A DNA stretch of 64,000 bases, taken from assembly GCA_007751475.1 (NCBI GenBank), contig CP036434.1:5089524-5153523 (forward strand), in the 5' to 3' direction. Numbering within the stretch: the stretch's first letter is position 1; the number at the start of each line of letters is the position of its first letter. The stretch comes from Saltatorellus ferox (GTDB lineage Bacteria > Planctomycetota > UBA1135 > GCA-002686595). The position numbers and the translations under genes are program-made. This document shows positions 42,562-50,286 of the stretch, piece by piece. The notes below the pieces were generated by a model. The model searched no databases. It was not told the DNA's origin and worked only from the letters and a program-made list of their open reading frames with translations.

Positions 42562-42805
42562 TGTCTTCTCCGTGAATCCCTCCTCCAAGGGCTCCTCCGG
42601 GCGGGGCGTTCCTGTGCGAGAACGCCCCACCCCCAACGTCGTCGGCACCGGCCGGATGGCCAGCACTCCCCCTCTCGACGGTCGGGCCCCACGCTGTGCG
42701 ACGCGCGGCCTTCCCTTCCCTCACGACTCCCGCTCTTCAGCTCGCGGGTTCTCGTCGGATTCTGATCTTGCCGGGTGTGCGGTCCCGGCGAGACTTCGAA
42801 CTCGA

Positions 42806-43123
42806 CTACCAGTCCGGGCGTTGCCGCTCCTCGCTGGTCCCACGAGTGTGTTGTGCTTCGAGGTCGAATTCAAATCGTTCTAGCTCGGAGATCAGGCCGC
42901 TGCAGCGGCGCGCGTTCCATTCGGACTCGACTTCGAGCCGATCGAGCTCGGCAGCGAGCTCGTAGTTGGCGACCTGGACCTGAACGGCCCGGGTGGCAAT
43001 CGCGAACGCAAAGACCGAGAACGACAGGCCCAGCGTGTTCCGGATCAGCATCAGGGAGCGTCGATCGGACGGTACGCCCTCGGACTCTTCCCAGTCTCCA
43101 TCAGGATCGTTCAGATCGTTCAT
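42806..43123 (-). CDS. FtsL-like small membrane protein
   Basis: A 105-residue bitopic protein: an acidic cytoplasmic tail, one membrane helix at about 25-45 (LMLIRNTLGLSFSVFAFAIATRA), then a coiled-coil-like stretch VQVQVANYELAAELDRLEVESEWNARRC. This topology, the size, and the place between rsmH and ftsI match FtsL, which links FtsQ/FtsB to FtsW-FtsI. FtsL diverges too much to be sure from sequence. It overlaps rsmH by 23 bases. Confidence 0.75.
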   Translation of the reverse strand: MNDLNDPDGDWEESEGVPSDRRSLMLIRNTLGLSFSVFAFAIATRAVQVQVANYELAAELDRLEVESEWNARRCSGLISELERFEFDLEAQHTRGTSEERQRPDW

Positions 43124-44120
43124 CTAGCGTCCCTCCTGGGGGGGCATCCTGGACGTCGAGTGCGAGGCGCCGCGCCACTCGCAGCTTGGCGGAACGGGAC
43201 CGGGGGTTCGAGCGAACCTCCTCGTGGGTGGCTTCGACGGGCCGGCGGGTCTCGATGGCCCACTTTCCGGCCTGGGCTCCGTCGGCGAGGAAGCGCTTGA
43301 CGACGCCGTCCTCGCCGCTGTGGAAGGAGATGGCCAGGAGTCGGCCGTCCGCTGAGAGAGTTTCCTCGGCGGCCAGGAGGCCGGCCTCCAGCTCCTCGGC
43401 TTCCTCGTTGACCGCCCGACGGAGGGCCTGGAAGACGCGGGTGGCGGGGTGAATGGAGGGTTTCTTGCCGCCGGGCCGGTGCTGGGGAGCGTCAGCGCGG
43501 GGTGAGCGGACGGGTTTGCCGAGCGAGATGGCGACGGTCTCGCTGAGGGCTCGGGTCCGCTTGAACGGGGTGCGGCGGCGGGCCTGGACGATGGCGCGGG
43601 CGACCTTGCGGGCGCCGCGCTCGCCTCCTTCGTGGAAGAAGAGGTCCGCGAGGTCGCTCTCGTCCCAGTGATTGACGATGTCGGCCGCGGTGCGCTCGCG
43701 CCGCGGGTCCATGCGCATGTCGAGCGGGCCGTCCCAGGTGAAGGAGAAGCCGCGCTCGGGACGGTCCAGCTGGAGCGAGCTGGCGCCCACGTCCATCAGG
43801 AAAGCGATCGGCGTCTCATCGAGGCTCTGGAGAATGTCGGTCACTTCGGACATCCTCGCGTGCTCGATGCGAACGCGGTCGTGAAAGGGCTCGAGGCGCC
43901 CCCGGGCGATTGACAGGATCTCGGGGTCCTGATCAATCCCAAGGAGGCGTAGGCACGGGAAGCGCCCGAGCAGGAGATTTGAGTGCCCCCCGGCACCCAA
44001 AGTGCAGTCCACCAGAAGTCCGTCGAGGGATTCTTCGCTGCGTCCACCCCCCAGCAGACGCGCGACCTCTTCGGCCAGAACGGGGACATGCACGGGACCA
44101 TCGCCAGTCGGATCAGTCAT
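43101..44120 (-). CDS. rsmH: 16S rRNA (cytosine-1402-N4)-methyltransferase RsmH
   Basis: RsmH (MraW) methylates N4 of C1402 in 16S rRNA. The protein begins MTDPTGDGPVHVPVLAEEVARLL. It has the SAM-binding VDCTLGAGGHS and LLGIDQDPEIL, then RGFSFTWDGPLDMRMD, and late ISFHSGEDGVVKRFL, all of the family. I place the start at ATG 44120, because it aligns with the family N-terminus. ATG 44222, 10 bases after the mraZ stop, would add 34 residues that are not expected, and no strong ribosome site decides between them. It is second in the dcw cluster, after mraZ. Confidence 0.9.
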   Translation of the reverse strand: MTDPTGDGPVHVPVLAEEVARLLGGGRSEESLDGLLVDCTLGAGGHSNLLLGRFPCLRLLGIDQDPEILSIARGRLEPFHDRVRIEHARMSEVTDILQSLDETPIAFLMDVGASSLQLDRPERGFSFTWDGPLDMRMDPRRERTAADIVNHWDESDLADLFFHEGGERGARKVARAIVQARRRTPFKRTRALSETVAISLGKPVRSPRADAPQHRPGGKKPSIHPATRVFQALRRAVNEEAEELEAGLLAAEETLSADGRLLAISFHSGEDGVVKRFLADGAQAGKWAIETRRPVEATHEEVRSNPRSRSAKLRVARRLALDVQDAPPGGTLDERSERS

Positions 44121-44232
44121 GTGGGAGTGGACACTGAGTCGGAACGAGGTCGGGAAGGCACCTGGAAGGGCGCCCACCTCGTGGCCCGACAGGCCAGGCG
44201 ATGGTGAGGAAAAGGAATTCATGCCAGCGGCC

Positions 44233-44760
44233 TCAGGAGGCTGAGTCCTCGCTGGCGGAGGAGGCGTCACCCGACTGCTGCGCAGCGCTGGAGGACGTGG
44301 TCTTGGGGGCGCCGGGCGAGCGCTGGCCGCGCGGCCGGTTTTCCCACTGCTTGAGGCCCCAGATCTCGATGCGCGAGTTCATGCCGACCGCCATGGCGCG
44401 GTCGTCGATGCCGACGACCTCGCGGAAGTTCTGCGGGATCACGAGTCGACCCGAGTTGTCCAGCGTGAACGGGGCGGTGAACTCGAAGAAGTCGCGCTGC
44501 TCGCCGTGGTCGGCGTCCGGGTCCTCCTCGAGGTCGAGGGCTCCCCGGTCGAATTTCTCCATCTCCCGGTCGAAACCCGCGCCGTTGAAGACCCAGAGGC
44601 ACCGAGCGTCCTGGCGACGCTCGACGCAGAGAACTCCGCCAAGGCGGCCCTCTTCGTCGCGATCGAGCGCGTTCTGGAATCGTTTGGCGATGGACATACG
44701 GCCTTTGGGGTCGACGGGGTGCTCGGAAGCGCCGAGGAAGCGGCTGGACAGGGAACTCAT
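44233..44760 (-). CDS. mraZ: Transcriptional regulator MraZ
   Basis: A 175-residue protein with two SpoVT/AbrB-type swapped-hairpin domains: HPVDPKGRMSIAKRFQNAL near residue 15 and TLDNSGRLVIPQNFREVVGI near 97. MraZ binds the promoter of its own cluster and controls it in other bacteria. It is longer than usual (about 150), with a Ser/Ala/Pro-rich tail and a 10-15 residue insert after the first domain. It is the first gene of the division/wall cluster and starts downstream of the large repeat block at 45151-46370. I did not find clear copies of the known MraZ operator repeats. Confidence 0.9.
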   Translation of the reverse strand: MSSLSSRFLGASEHPVDPKGRMSIAKRFQNALDRDEEGRLGGVLCVERRQDARCLWVFNGAGFDREMEKFDRGALDLEEDPDADHGEQRDFFEFTAPFTLDNSGRLVIPQNFREVVGIDDRAMAVGMNSRIEIWGLKQWENRPRGQRSPGAPKTTSSSAAQQSGDASSASEDSAS

Positions 44761-45150
44761 GGCTTGGGTAGAAGTGCCTCCCCTTGCCTTTGCCTGCCTT
44801 TTTGCGCCACTTGCCTAGAGTGCCGTGCCCCGAAAGCCCCCGCAATAGAGCTGGCCCGAAATCCCTAAGTTGTTTCGTGCCAGGGGGTTACCCCAAACAG
44901 CCGCAGCTACCACAGAGGGTATATAAAGCCGACCTAAAGCCCCACCAACGCAAGATGTTGTGCCCCGTCGGGCTGCGGGCGGTGAACGGCGCCCTGGGTC
45001 GTGGTCCCGGAATCTTCGGCGGCGGGACTGACGGGGGTGGGTTTCTGGACCAGCCGCGATTGGGTTGGGGTGCCCTGGGCCGCCATCGGCTGGTCTGCCC
45101 CCACCGACCCGAGACAACCTCCCTTCCGGCGGGAGCCCATGGTGATCTGC
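44761..45150 (-). promoter_or_regulatory. Leader region of the division/wall cluster
   Basis: There are 390 bases without a credible gene between mraZ and the inverted repeat. On the minus strand a TATATA-like box (plus strand about 44920-44926) lies in a locally AT-richer stretch and could be a -10 element, but no convincing -35 is at the right distance. GGAGG lies about 15 bases before the mraZ ATG, a little far for a normal ribosome site. The promoter call is tentative. Confidence 0.35.
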
Positions 45151-45226
45151 GCGTCCGCAGGACGCCCGGGCCCCGCTCGGCCCCCGCAGGGGGCTGAGCC
45201 GCCCGCGCGAGGCTCGCCCTCGCGGC

Positions 45227-45294
45227 CCGTGCGGCGAGCACGCCCGCCCGGCGAGGGCGCCCGTCCGGCGAGGACGCCTGCGCGGCGAGCGCCA
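45227..45294. repeat. Four 17-bp hairpin units with constant GGCGA loop and co-varying stems (left arm)
   Basis: Four units of 17 bases run head to tail. Each is a 5-bp stem around the loop GGCGA, for example CGTGC-GGCGA-GCACG, CGCCC-GGCGA-GGGCG and CGTCC-GGCGA-GGACG; the fourth pairs less fully. The loop is invariant while both stem sides change together, which suggests that the hairpin is what is kept. Confidence 0.8.
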
Positions 45295-45420
45295 CGCGAT
45301 GCAATCGCTATTTCGCCGTCAGGCGAAATGCCAGAGATACTGCGCGCTGCTACGGCGATAGGGCGGCCCGGCTCCACTTGCATTGGCAGGAGACCCTTCC
45401 GCCGCTGACTTCCCGACATC

Positions 45421-45738
45421 GGCTGCCTGCCGTTCGCGCGAAGCGCCGAACGCGTGGGCTGAGGGTTCCCGGTAACGGCTTGTGGGTTGCCCGCTGACCG
45501 ACGCCCCAGCAGGGCTCCCGATACAGGTCTCCCGGTATGGGCTGCCTGCCGTTCGCGCGAAGCGCCGAACGCCTGGGCTGAGGGTTCCCGGTAGCGGCTG
45601 GTGGGTTGCCCGCTGACCGACGCCCCAGCAGGGCTCCCGATACAGGTCTCCCGGTACGGGCTGCCTGCCGTTCGCGCGAAGCGTCGAACGCGTGGGCTGA
45701 GGGTTCCCGGTAGCGGCTGGTGGGCTACCCGCTGGAGC
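45421..45738 (+). repeat. 119-bp direct repeats, two and a partial copy
   Basis: Copies begin at 45421, 45540 and 45659, each opening GGCTGCCTGCCGTTCGCGCG. The third breaks off after about 80 bases at the heptamer side. They differ at a few positions. Inverted partial copies lie in the right arm (about 45901-45979 and 45990-46080). Tandem growth of one arm followed by divergence explains the pattern. Confidence 0.8.
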
Positions 45739-45764
45739 GCTCGCCCGTCAGGGCGAGCTTGGCG

Positions 45765-45855
45765 GGTCTGAGGTCTGAGGTCTGAGGTCTGAGGTCTGAG
45801 GTCTGAGGTCTGAGGTCTGAGGTCTGAGGTCTGAGGTCTGAGGTCTGAGGTCTGA
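45765..45855 (+). repeat. Thirteen perfect heptamers (GGTCTGA)
   Basis: Exactly 91 bases made of 13 copies of GGTCTGA with no variation, near the centre of the inverted repeat. Perfect copies imply recent expansion or active correction. It resembles the short tandemly repeated heptamers described in cyanobacteria in form, though not in sequence as far as I recall. Confidence 0.95.
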
Positions 45856-46209
45856 GAGACAAGCCCGACATCTGCCCAGCTCGCCCATGCGGGCGAGCGC
45901 TCCAGCGGGCAGCCCACCAGCCGCTACCGGGAAGCCTCAGCCCACGCGTTCGACGCTTCGCGCGAACGGCAGGCAGTCTTTACCGGGAGACCTGCTGGGG
46001 CAGCCGCTAGCGGGCAGCCCACAAGCCGCCAGCGGGAAGCCTCAGCCCACGCGTTCGACGCTGCGCGCGAACGGCAGGTAGTCCGTGTCGGGAGACCTCC
46101 AGCGGGCAGGACTGCGACCAAGGCAAGTGGAGCCGGGCCGTCCTGTCGCTGTGACAGCGCGCAGTATCTCTGGCATTTCGCCTGACGGCGAAATAGCGAT
46201 TGCATCGCT

Positions 46210-46294
46210 TGCCGCTCGCCGCGCAGGCGTCCTCGCCGGACGGGCGCGCTCGCCGCGCAGGCGCCCTCGCCGGGCGGGCGTGCTCGCCGCACGG
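46210..46294. repeat. Five 17-bp hairpin units (right arm), mirror of 45227-45294
   Basis: Read on the minus strand, five units have the same GGCGA loop. The two outer units match the left arm exactly. One extra unit (TGCGC-GGCGA-GCGCG) is inserted before the CGTCC-type unit, so the two arms differ in unit number: 5 here, 4 on the left. Confidence 0.8.
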
Positions 46295-46414
46295 GCCGCG
46301 AGGGCGAGCCTCGCGCGGGCGGCTCAGCCCCCTGCGGGGGCCGAGCGGGGCCCGGGCGTCCTGCGGACGCGTGGGACGACTTTGGGCCTTGGTGACTGGC
46401 CCGGGACAACGGGC

Positions 46415-47074
46415 TTACTCCTCTTCGTCGAGAGAGTCTTCGTCGGGAGTGTCTTCGGGAGTGTCGTCGCTGGAGGTTTCGTCAGCGGAAGTACCCTCGA
46501 CCGAAGAAGCTGCCTCATCCGACTCCTCACCGTCCGAGAGGCGGATGCCCGCCGGGCCTTCCGCCCCGTCGAAGATGGCCTGGAGCTGAGCGCGGACCTC
46601 ATCGAGGCGCTCGGGCTCGAAGTCGTAGACGTAAACCTTGTAACGCTGGTCCTCTTTAGGGCGCTTGACGAGGAAAGACTCCTCCCCGTTCTCACGCAGG
46701 ACCTTCTCGACCTTGACCCTGCGCTTTCGCATCAGGAGCAGGCAGAGGACGTAGCGGAGTTCCCGGACCTGGATCTCTTCTCGACCCTCCAGCTGCACGA
46801 AGAGCTGCGAGAGAGACTCCATGTCGAGCTGCACCGTTTTCCGCTTCGTGACCTCGTGCCGGGTCATCCACCAGAAGAGTGGCTCGTCGGCCTCGGGGTC
46901 CTTCGCTTCCATGCGCGCATGCATCTCGCGCCAGGCCGCCATCGACACGTCCATCCTCTCGAGAGCACTGCCCTGGACCAGGAGCATCGAGACGTGACGC
47001 TCGCCGTCCCCGAACTCATGCCCGGTCTTCGCGCAGACGCCTTGGCGGCGAGAGATTGTCCAGGTCGTGGCCAT
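46415..47074 (-). CDS. Conserved protein of unknown function with acidic tail
   Basis: A 219-residue protein. The first 170 residues look folded, with an opening CAKTGHEFGDGERHVSMLL that has a C/H-containing segment, a WWMTRHEVTKRKTVQLD segment, then helices (LRYVLCLLLMRKRRVKVEKVLR) and a YKVYVYDFEPERLDEVRAQLQAIFDG end. The last 40 residues are almost all E, D, S and T. It resembles conserved planctomycete proteins that I cannot name. The start is ATG 47074 (a TTG at 47080 is also in frame). The stop is 45 bases from the end of the giant inverted repeat. Confidence 0.7.
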   Translation of the reverse strand: MATTWTISRRQGVCAKTGHEFGDGERHVSMLLVQGSALERMDVSMAAWREMHARMEAKDPEADEPLFWWMTRHEVTKRKTVQLDMESLSQLFVQLEGREEIQVRELRYVLCLLLMRKRRVKVEKVLRENGEESFLVKRPKEDQRYKVYVYDFEPERLDEVRAQLQAIFDGAEGPAGIRLSDGEESDEAASSVEGTSADETSSDDTPEDTPDEDSLDEEE

Positions 47075-47102
47075 CCTCAAAGCCTAGCGAGTCGCCGCGG
47101 CA

Positions 47103-48554
47103 TCACGAATCACCTTTCCCGCTGACGAGATTCTGATAGAGAGCCTCCAGACTGGCGGCCACTTCGGGCCAGCCCCGGAACAGGCTCGAGGGCTTCCTTT
47201 CGGGCGCCGGGTCGATCTCTTCCGCAAGGTGCAGGCGGAGCTCCTCGCGGAGCGCGTGAGCGAGCTCGGTGGCGTCTCCCTCGGGCACGACACGCCCCGG
47301 CAGACCATCATCGATCGCCTCGCGCATCCCCCCCAGGTCGGTGGCGATCACCCGCGCGCCCGCCGCGTACGCCTCCAGCATCACCAGCGGCCGGATCTCC
47401 AGCCAGAGACTCGGCACCACCAGGACGTCCGTCTCGGCCATCGCCTGACGCACCTCCTCGCGGCTCAGCTGGCCCTCGATCGCGAGGTCCAGCGCCGCTG
47501 CCCTCGAGCGAAGCGCCGATACGTACGCGGGCTGATGCTGATCCGGCCCGCAGATTCGCAGGCGGGCAGACGCACGCTCGGAACCCGAAAGGTGCGACCA
47601 CGCCTGAAGGAGGACATGCGCGCCCTTGTGGGCGACGAGGGAACCGAGGAACAGGAACCGCACGGGATCTCCCATCCGACGTACCACGCGCGGAACCGAC
47701 GTCGCGCCCTCCCAGTCCACGCCCGTCGTCTCCACGACCATCTTCGTGGCGTCCAGCCCGAGGTTCGCGAACCAGGGTCGCATGAACGCTGCGGGCAGCA
47801 CGATCCTGTCGACCGTACGATTCACCAGCTCGGTGAGGTACGCGAGCCTTTGCCGCGCATGGCTTTCGAACTCCCCGGCGACGGACTCCGACGGCGGCGA
47901 CCATTCGGGCCCCTCGCTCCCCGCCACGCCCTCCGCACTCCGCGCATCCTTGAAGCGCCGCGCCATGATGAGCGGCGCCTTCAGATCGATCCCCGCCGTC
48001 TCTGCCACCGCGCTCACCGCCTTCGCCAGCCGCCTCGCCGCATTCGACTGGCGCCAGTTCAGCGATGGCAGGCACGTCCCGCAGCGCACGGGGTCCACCG
48101 TCACGCAGCGCGACCCGTTCGCGTGAACGAGCTGGCCGAACCTCGCGCAGCCCAACCAGAAATCGTGCAGCGTCATCACGACCGGAATCCCCCGCTGCTG
48201 ACACACCTCCAGAATGCCCGAAGACAGGTACAGAAGGTGATGCACGTGCACCACGTCCGGCTTCCAGGCATCGAGTTCCGCTCCGACGATCGCGTCGATT
48301 TCGGGCTGGCGATACGTCTCCTCGAACTCGGTCGCGAAGAGGTTGTTCACCATCTCCATGACGGTGACGCCCTCGCCTTCCCCCGCCCCGATCTCACGGG
48401 TCGAAAGGTCACGGCGCGCGATGTCCTTGCGCGTCGTGATCACGCGAACCACGTGGCCTGCGCCCTGCAGGAGCTCCGCCGTCGTCTGGGCAAACACCTC
48501 CACCCCCGCGGTGAACTCCGGCGGGTAGAGATGGGTGACGTAGAGAATGCGCAA
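47103..48554 (-). CDS. GT4-family glycosyltransferase
   Basis: A 483-residue GT-B enzyme. It starts MRILYVTHLYPPEFTAGVEVFAQTTAELL, the usual GT4 opening with the glycine/valine loop. The acceptor-side part has HVHHLLYLSSGI and VVMTLHDFWLGC. The donor domain includes FLFLGSLVAHKGAHVLLQAW and VVPSLWLEIRPLVMLEAYAAGARVIATDLGGM, where the family E-x7-E region reads EIRPLVMLEA. A cysteine cluster (CVTVDPVRCGTCLPS) is unusual and may bind metal. It probably takes part in surface-glycan synthesis with the GT2 genes upstream. Confidence 0.87.
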   Translation of the reverse strand: MRILYVTHLYPPEFTAGVEVFAQTTAELLQGAGHVVRVITTRKDIARRDLSTREIGAGEGEGVTVMEMVNNLFATEFEETYRQPEIDAIVGAELDAWKPDVVHVHHLLYLSSGILEVCQQRGIPVVMTLHDFWLGCARFGQLVHANGSRCVTVDPVRCGTCLPSLNWRQSNAARRLAKAVSAVAETAGIDLKAPLIMARRFKDARSAEGVAGSEGPEWSPPSESVAGEFESHARQRLAYLTELVNRTVDRIVLPAAFMRPWFANLGLDATKMVVETTGVDWEGATSVPRVVRRMGDPVRFLFLGSLVAHKGAHVLLQAWSHLSGSERASARLRICGPDQHQPAYVSALRSRAAALDLAIEGQLSREEVRQAMAETDVLVVPSLWLEIRPLVMLEAYAAGARVIATDLGGMREAIDDGLPGRVVPEGDATELAHALREELRLHLAEEIDPAPERKPSSLFRGWPEVAASLEALYQNLVSGKGDS

Positions 48555-48573
48555 CGGCGACGGAGGGGACGCG

Positions 48574-49110
48574 CTACTTCTTCGACTCGACGAGCGCCTT
48601 GAGGCCCGCGAGGCCCTTCTCGAAGTCGGGGCCGATCATCTTGTCCATGAAGAGCCCGAAGTAGCGCTTGTACGGCATCCCTTCCATCGTGCCCGAGAAC
48701 TCCCAGCGGGCGGCGGTGCTGCCCTCCGCGCCGATCGCGGGCTCCATGACCATCGCGCCCTGGGCAGGGTCCTGACCGTCGAACTCCATGTCGTAGGCGA
48801 TGCGTCCGGGCTCGATGCTCGTGAAGGTCAGCTTGCCGTTGCCGAGCTTCTCGGCGGTCCAGGCCATGGAGTGCCCCACCGTGTTTGGCTCGCCGGTGTA
48901 GGTGTACTGGAGCGTCGGATCCGCCTCCTTGTTCCAGACCGTCCAGTCCTTCCAGGTCGCGAAGTCCGCCACGGTGGCGTGAACCACCTCCACCGGCGCG
49001 GCGATCACCGTGCCGCGATCCATGGCGAACGACTTGGAGAGGAAGAGCTGGGGGACGAGGAAACCGAAAGCGATGACCAGGGTCAGGATCACGCCGATGA
49101 TCTTGTTCAT
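48574..49110 (-). CDS. SRPBCC (START-like) membrane-anchored protein
   Basis: A 178-residue protein with an N-terminal membrane helix (MNKIIGVILTLVIAFGFLVPQLFL) and a START/SRPBCC-like ligand-binding domain: VIAAPVEVVHATVADFATWKDWTVWNKEADPTLQYTYTG, later ARWEFSGTMEGMPYKRYFGLFMDKMIG. Domains of this kind bind hydrophobic ligands in a deep pocket. The start is the ATG at 49110; the frame is open further upstream but only in sequence antisense to nothing recognisable. It lies between glycosyltransferase genes but need not work with them. Confidence 0.78.
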   Translation of the reverse strand: MNKIIGVILTLVIAFGFLVPQLFLSKSFAMDRGTVIAAPVEVVHATVADFATWKDWTVWNKEADPTLQYTYTGEPNTVGHSMAWTAEKLGNGKLTFTSIEPGRIAYDMEFDGQDPAQGAMVMEPAIGAEGSTAARWEFSGTMEGMPYKRYFGLFMDKMIGPDFEKGLAGLKALVESKK

Positions 49111-49150
49111 GGGAGGAGAGAGCTGGAGAAGGGAAGGGCGAAGAGGAGAT

Positions 49151-50266
49151 TCAGACCACGAGCCAGCGGCAGATCGCCCACCAGCCCCTGAGCACACCGT
49201 CGAGAAGACGCGCGGCGGTCCCGCCGCCGGAGGCGAGGTTCGGGCTGAGCGTGAGCGGCCCGCCCACCAGAAGATCGCGATCCCCCACCACCCGGCGCTT
49301 CTGCACCGTGCGCCGCTTCCGCAGCGCCTCGCGGAAAAGCTTCAGAAACGCGACCTTTCCGCGCCACCAGGAACCGAGGTGCCCGCCCTTCAGCGAGAAC
49401 AGGATCCACGCGGCCTCGTAGACCAGGATCCCGGGGCCGGCGACGATGAGCGTCCAGAGCCGGAAGCACTTCGTCATGTAGAGCCAGCGGTTGCGCGAGT
49501 GGAAGAACACGCGGCGCCCGGGGTAGCCCGCGTCCTTGCGGAAGCTGATGCCCGCCGTGCCCGCGTCGTGCAGCACCACGGCGTCATTGACCTTCAGGAT
49601 CTTCTTGCCCGCGAGACGCAGGCGGTGCGACAGGTCGAGGTCCTCGAAGAGGATGAAGAACGATTCGTCGAACGCGCCCGCGTCGATGATCTCCTTCTTG
49701 TCCAGCAAGAGGCACAGGCTGATCGCGACGTCGATATCCTCCGTCGGCTGACCCGGCGCGTCCACGCGCGGCTGGCCGAAGTTGTGCAGGCTGATGAGCC
49801 CCGCGTAGTGAAAATCGCCGCCGTCGTAGTGGATGCGCGCTACGTCGTCCTTGAAGACGCTCCGCGGCTGAGCCATCACGGCGCCCTCGTTCTCGCAGAT
49901 CGCCTCGCAGAGCCTGCCGAGCACGCCAGGCTCCATCACCACGTCGTTGTCGACGAGCAGCACCCAGCGATGCTTGGCCGCGCGCATGCCGACGTTCCGC
50001 GCCGTGCAGGCGCCGAGGTTCGTCTTCATCCGCACGACCGTGACGTCACGGAAGCTGGTGTTCAGGAGGTTGAGGCTGCCGTCGGTGCTCGCGTTCTCGA
50101 CGACGATGATCTCGTCGACGGCGATCTCCTGGGCCTGGATCGAGCGGATGCAGGCCTCGAGGTACGCTTCGCCCTGGTAGTTCACCACGACGGCGGAGAT
50201 GCGCCCGAGGCCCGATGGGCCCTTGGAGCTGAGCTCCTTCTCGATGGATACGAGCTGTCCGGTCAT
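49151..50266 (-). CDS. GT2-family glycosyltransferase
   Basis: A 371-residue GT-A-fold enzyme. It has AVVVNYQGEAYLEACIRSIQAQ, VVENASTDGS, and the metal/nucleotide-sugar DxD-type motif in VLLVDNDVVMEPG, then DESFFILFEDLDLSHRLRLAG, which is the catalytic ED-x-D region of rhamnosyl-like GT2 transferases. The C-terminal half has hydrophobic segments near LWTLIVAGPGILVYEAAWILF that probably bind the membrane. I chose ATG 50266, 20 bases after the neighbouring GT2 stop. Sugar and acceptor unknown; rhamnose is typical of this branch. Confidence 0.87.
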   Translation of the reverse strand: MTGQLVSIEKELSSKGPSGLGRISAVVVNYQGEAYLEACIRSIQAQEIAVDEIIVVENASTDGSLNLLNTSFRDVTVVRMKTNLGACTARNVGMRAAKHRWVLLVDNDVVMEPGVLGRLCEAICENEGAVMAQPRSVFKDDVARIHYDGGDFHYAGLISLHNFGQPRVDAPGQPTEDIDVAISLCLLLDKKEIIDAGAFDESFFILFEDLDLSHRLRLAGKKILKVNDAVVLHDAGTAGISFRKDAGYPGRRVFFHSRNRWLYMTKCFRLWTLIVAGPGILVYEAAWILFSLKGGHLGSWWRGKVAFLKLFREALRKRRTVQKRRVVGDRDLLVGGPLTLSPNLASGGGTAARLLDGVLRGWWAICRWLVV

Positions 50267-50286
50267 GTCGATGTGCAGCGGGTGCG

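Larger units (their letters stand above)
45151..46370. repeat. 1.22-kb giant inverted repeat, ends perfectly complementary over 110 bp
   Basis: The first 110 bases (45151-45260) are the exact reverse complement of the last 110 (46261-46370). Inward of these the arms remain clearly complementary but diverged, up to a centre near 45760, where a heptamer array lies. Nested inside are stem-loops such as GCGTCC-GCA-GGACGC at 45151, TTTCGCC-GTCA-GGCGAAA at 45311 and GCTCGCCC-GTCA-GGGCGAGC at 45739. No reading frame here looks like a gene; the long minus-strand frame across it is made of repeats. The role is unknown; it could be a structured RNA, a cruciform-forming or chromosome-organising site, or a decayed mobile element. 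Confidence 0.85.

Noticed and set aside
40096..42765. 889-codon plus-strand frame opposite ftsI
   Set aside because: It mirrors ftsI and has no signal or motif; ftsI has the full penicillin-binding motifs.
45765..45855. Heptamer array considered as a CRISPR array
   Set aside because: There are no spacers. The units are identical and contiguous, and no cas genes are near.
44934..45917. 327-codon minus-strand frame across the repeat block upstream of mraZ
   Set aside because: It is made of the translated heptamer (QTSDLRP repeats) and of the 119-bp repeats, has no domain-like sequence, and is open because the repeats have no stops in this frame.
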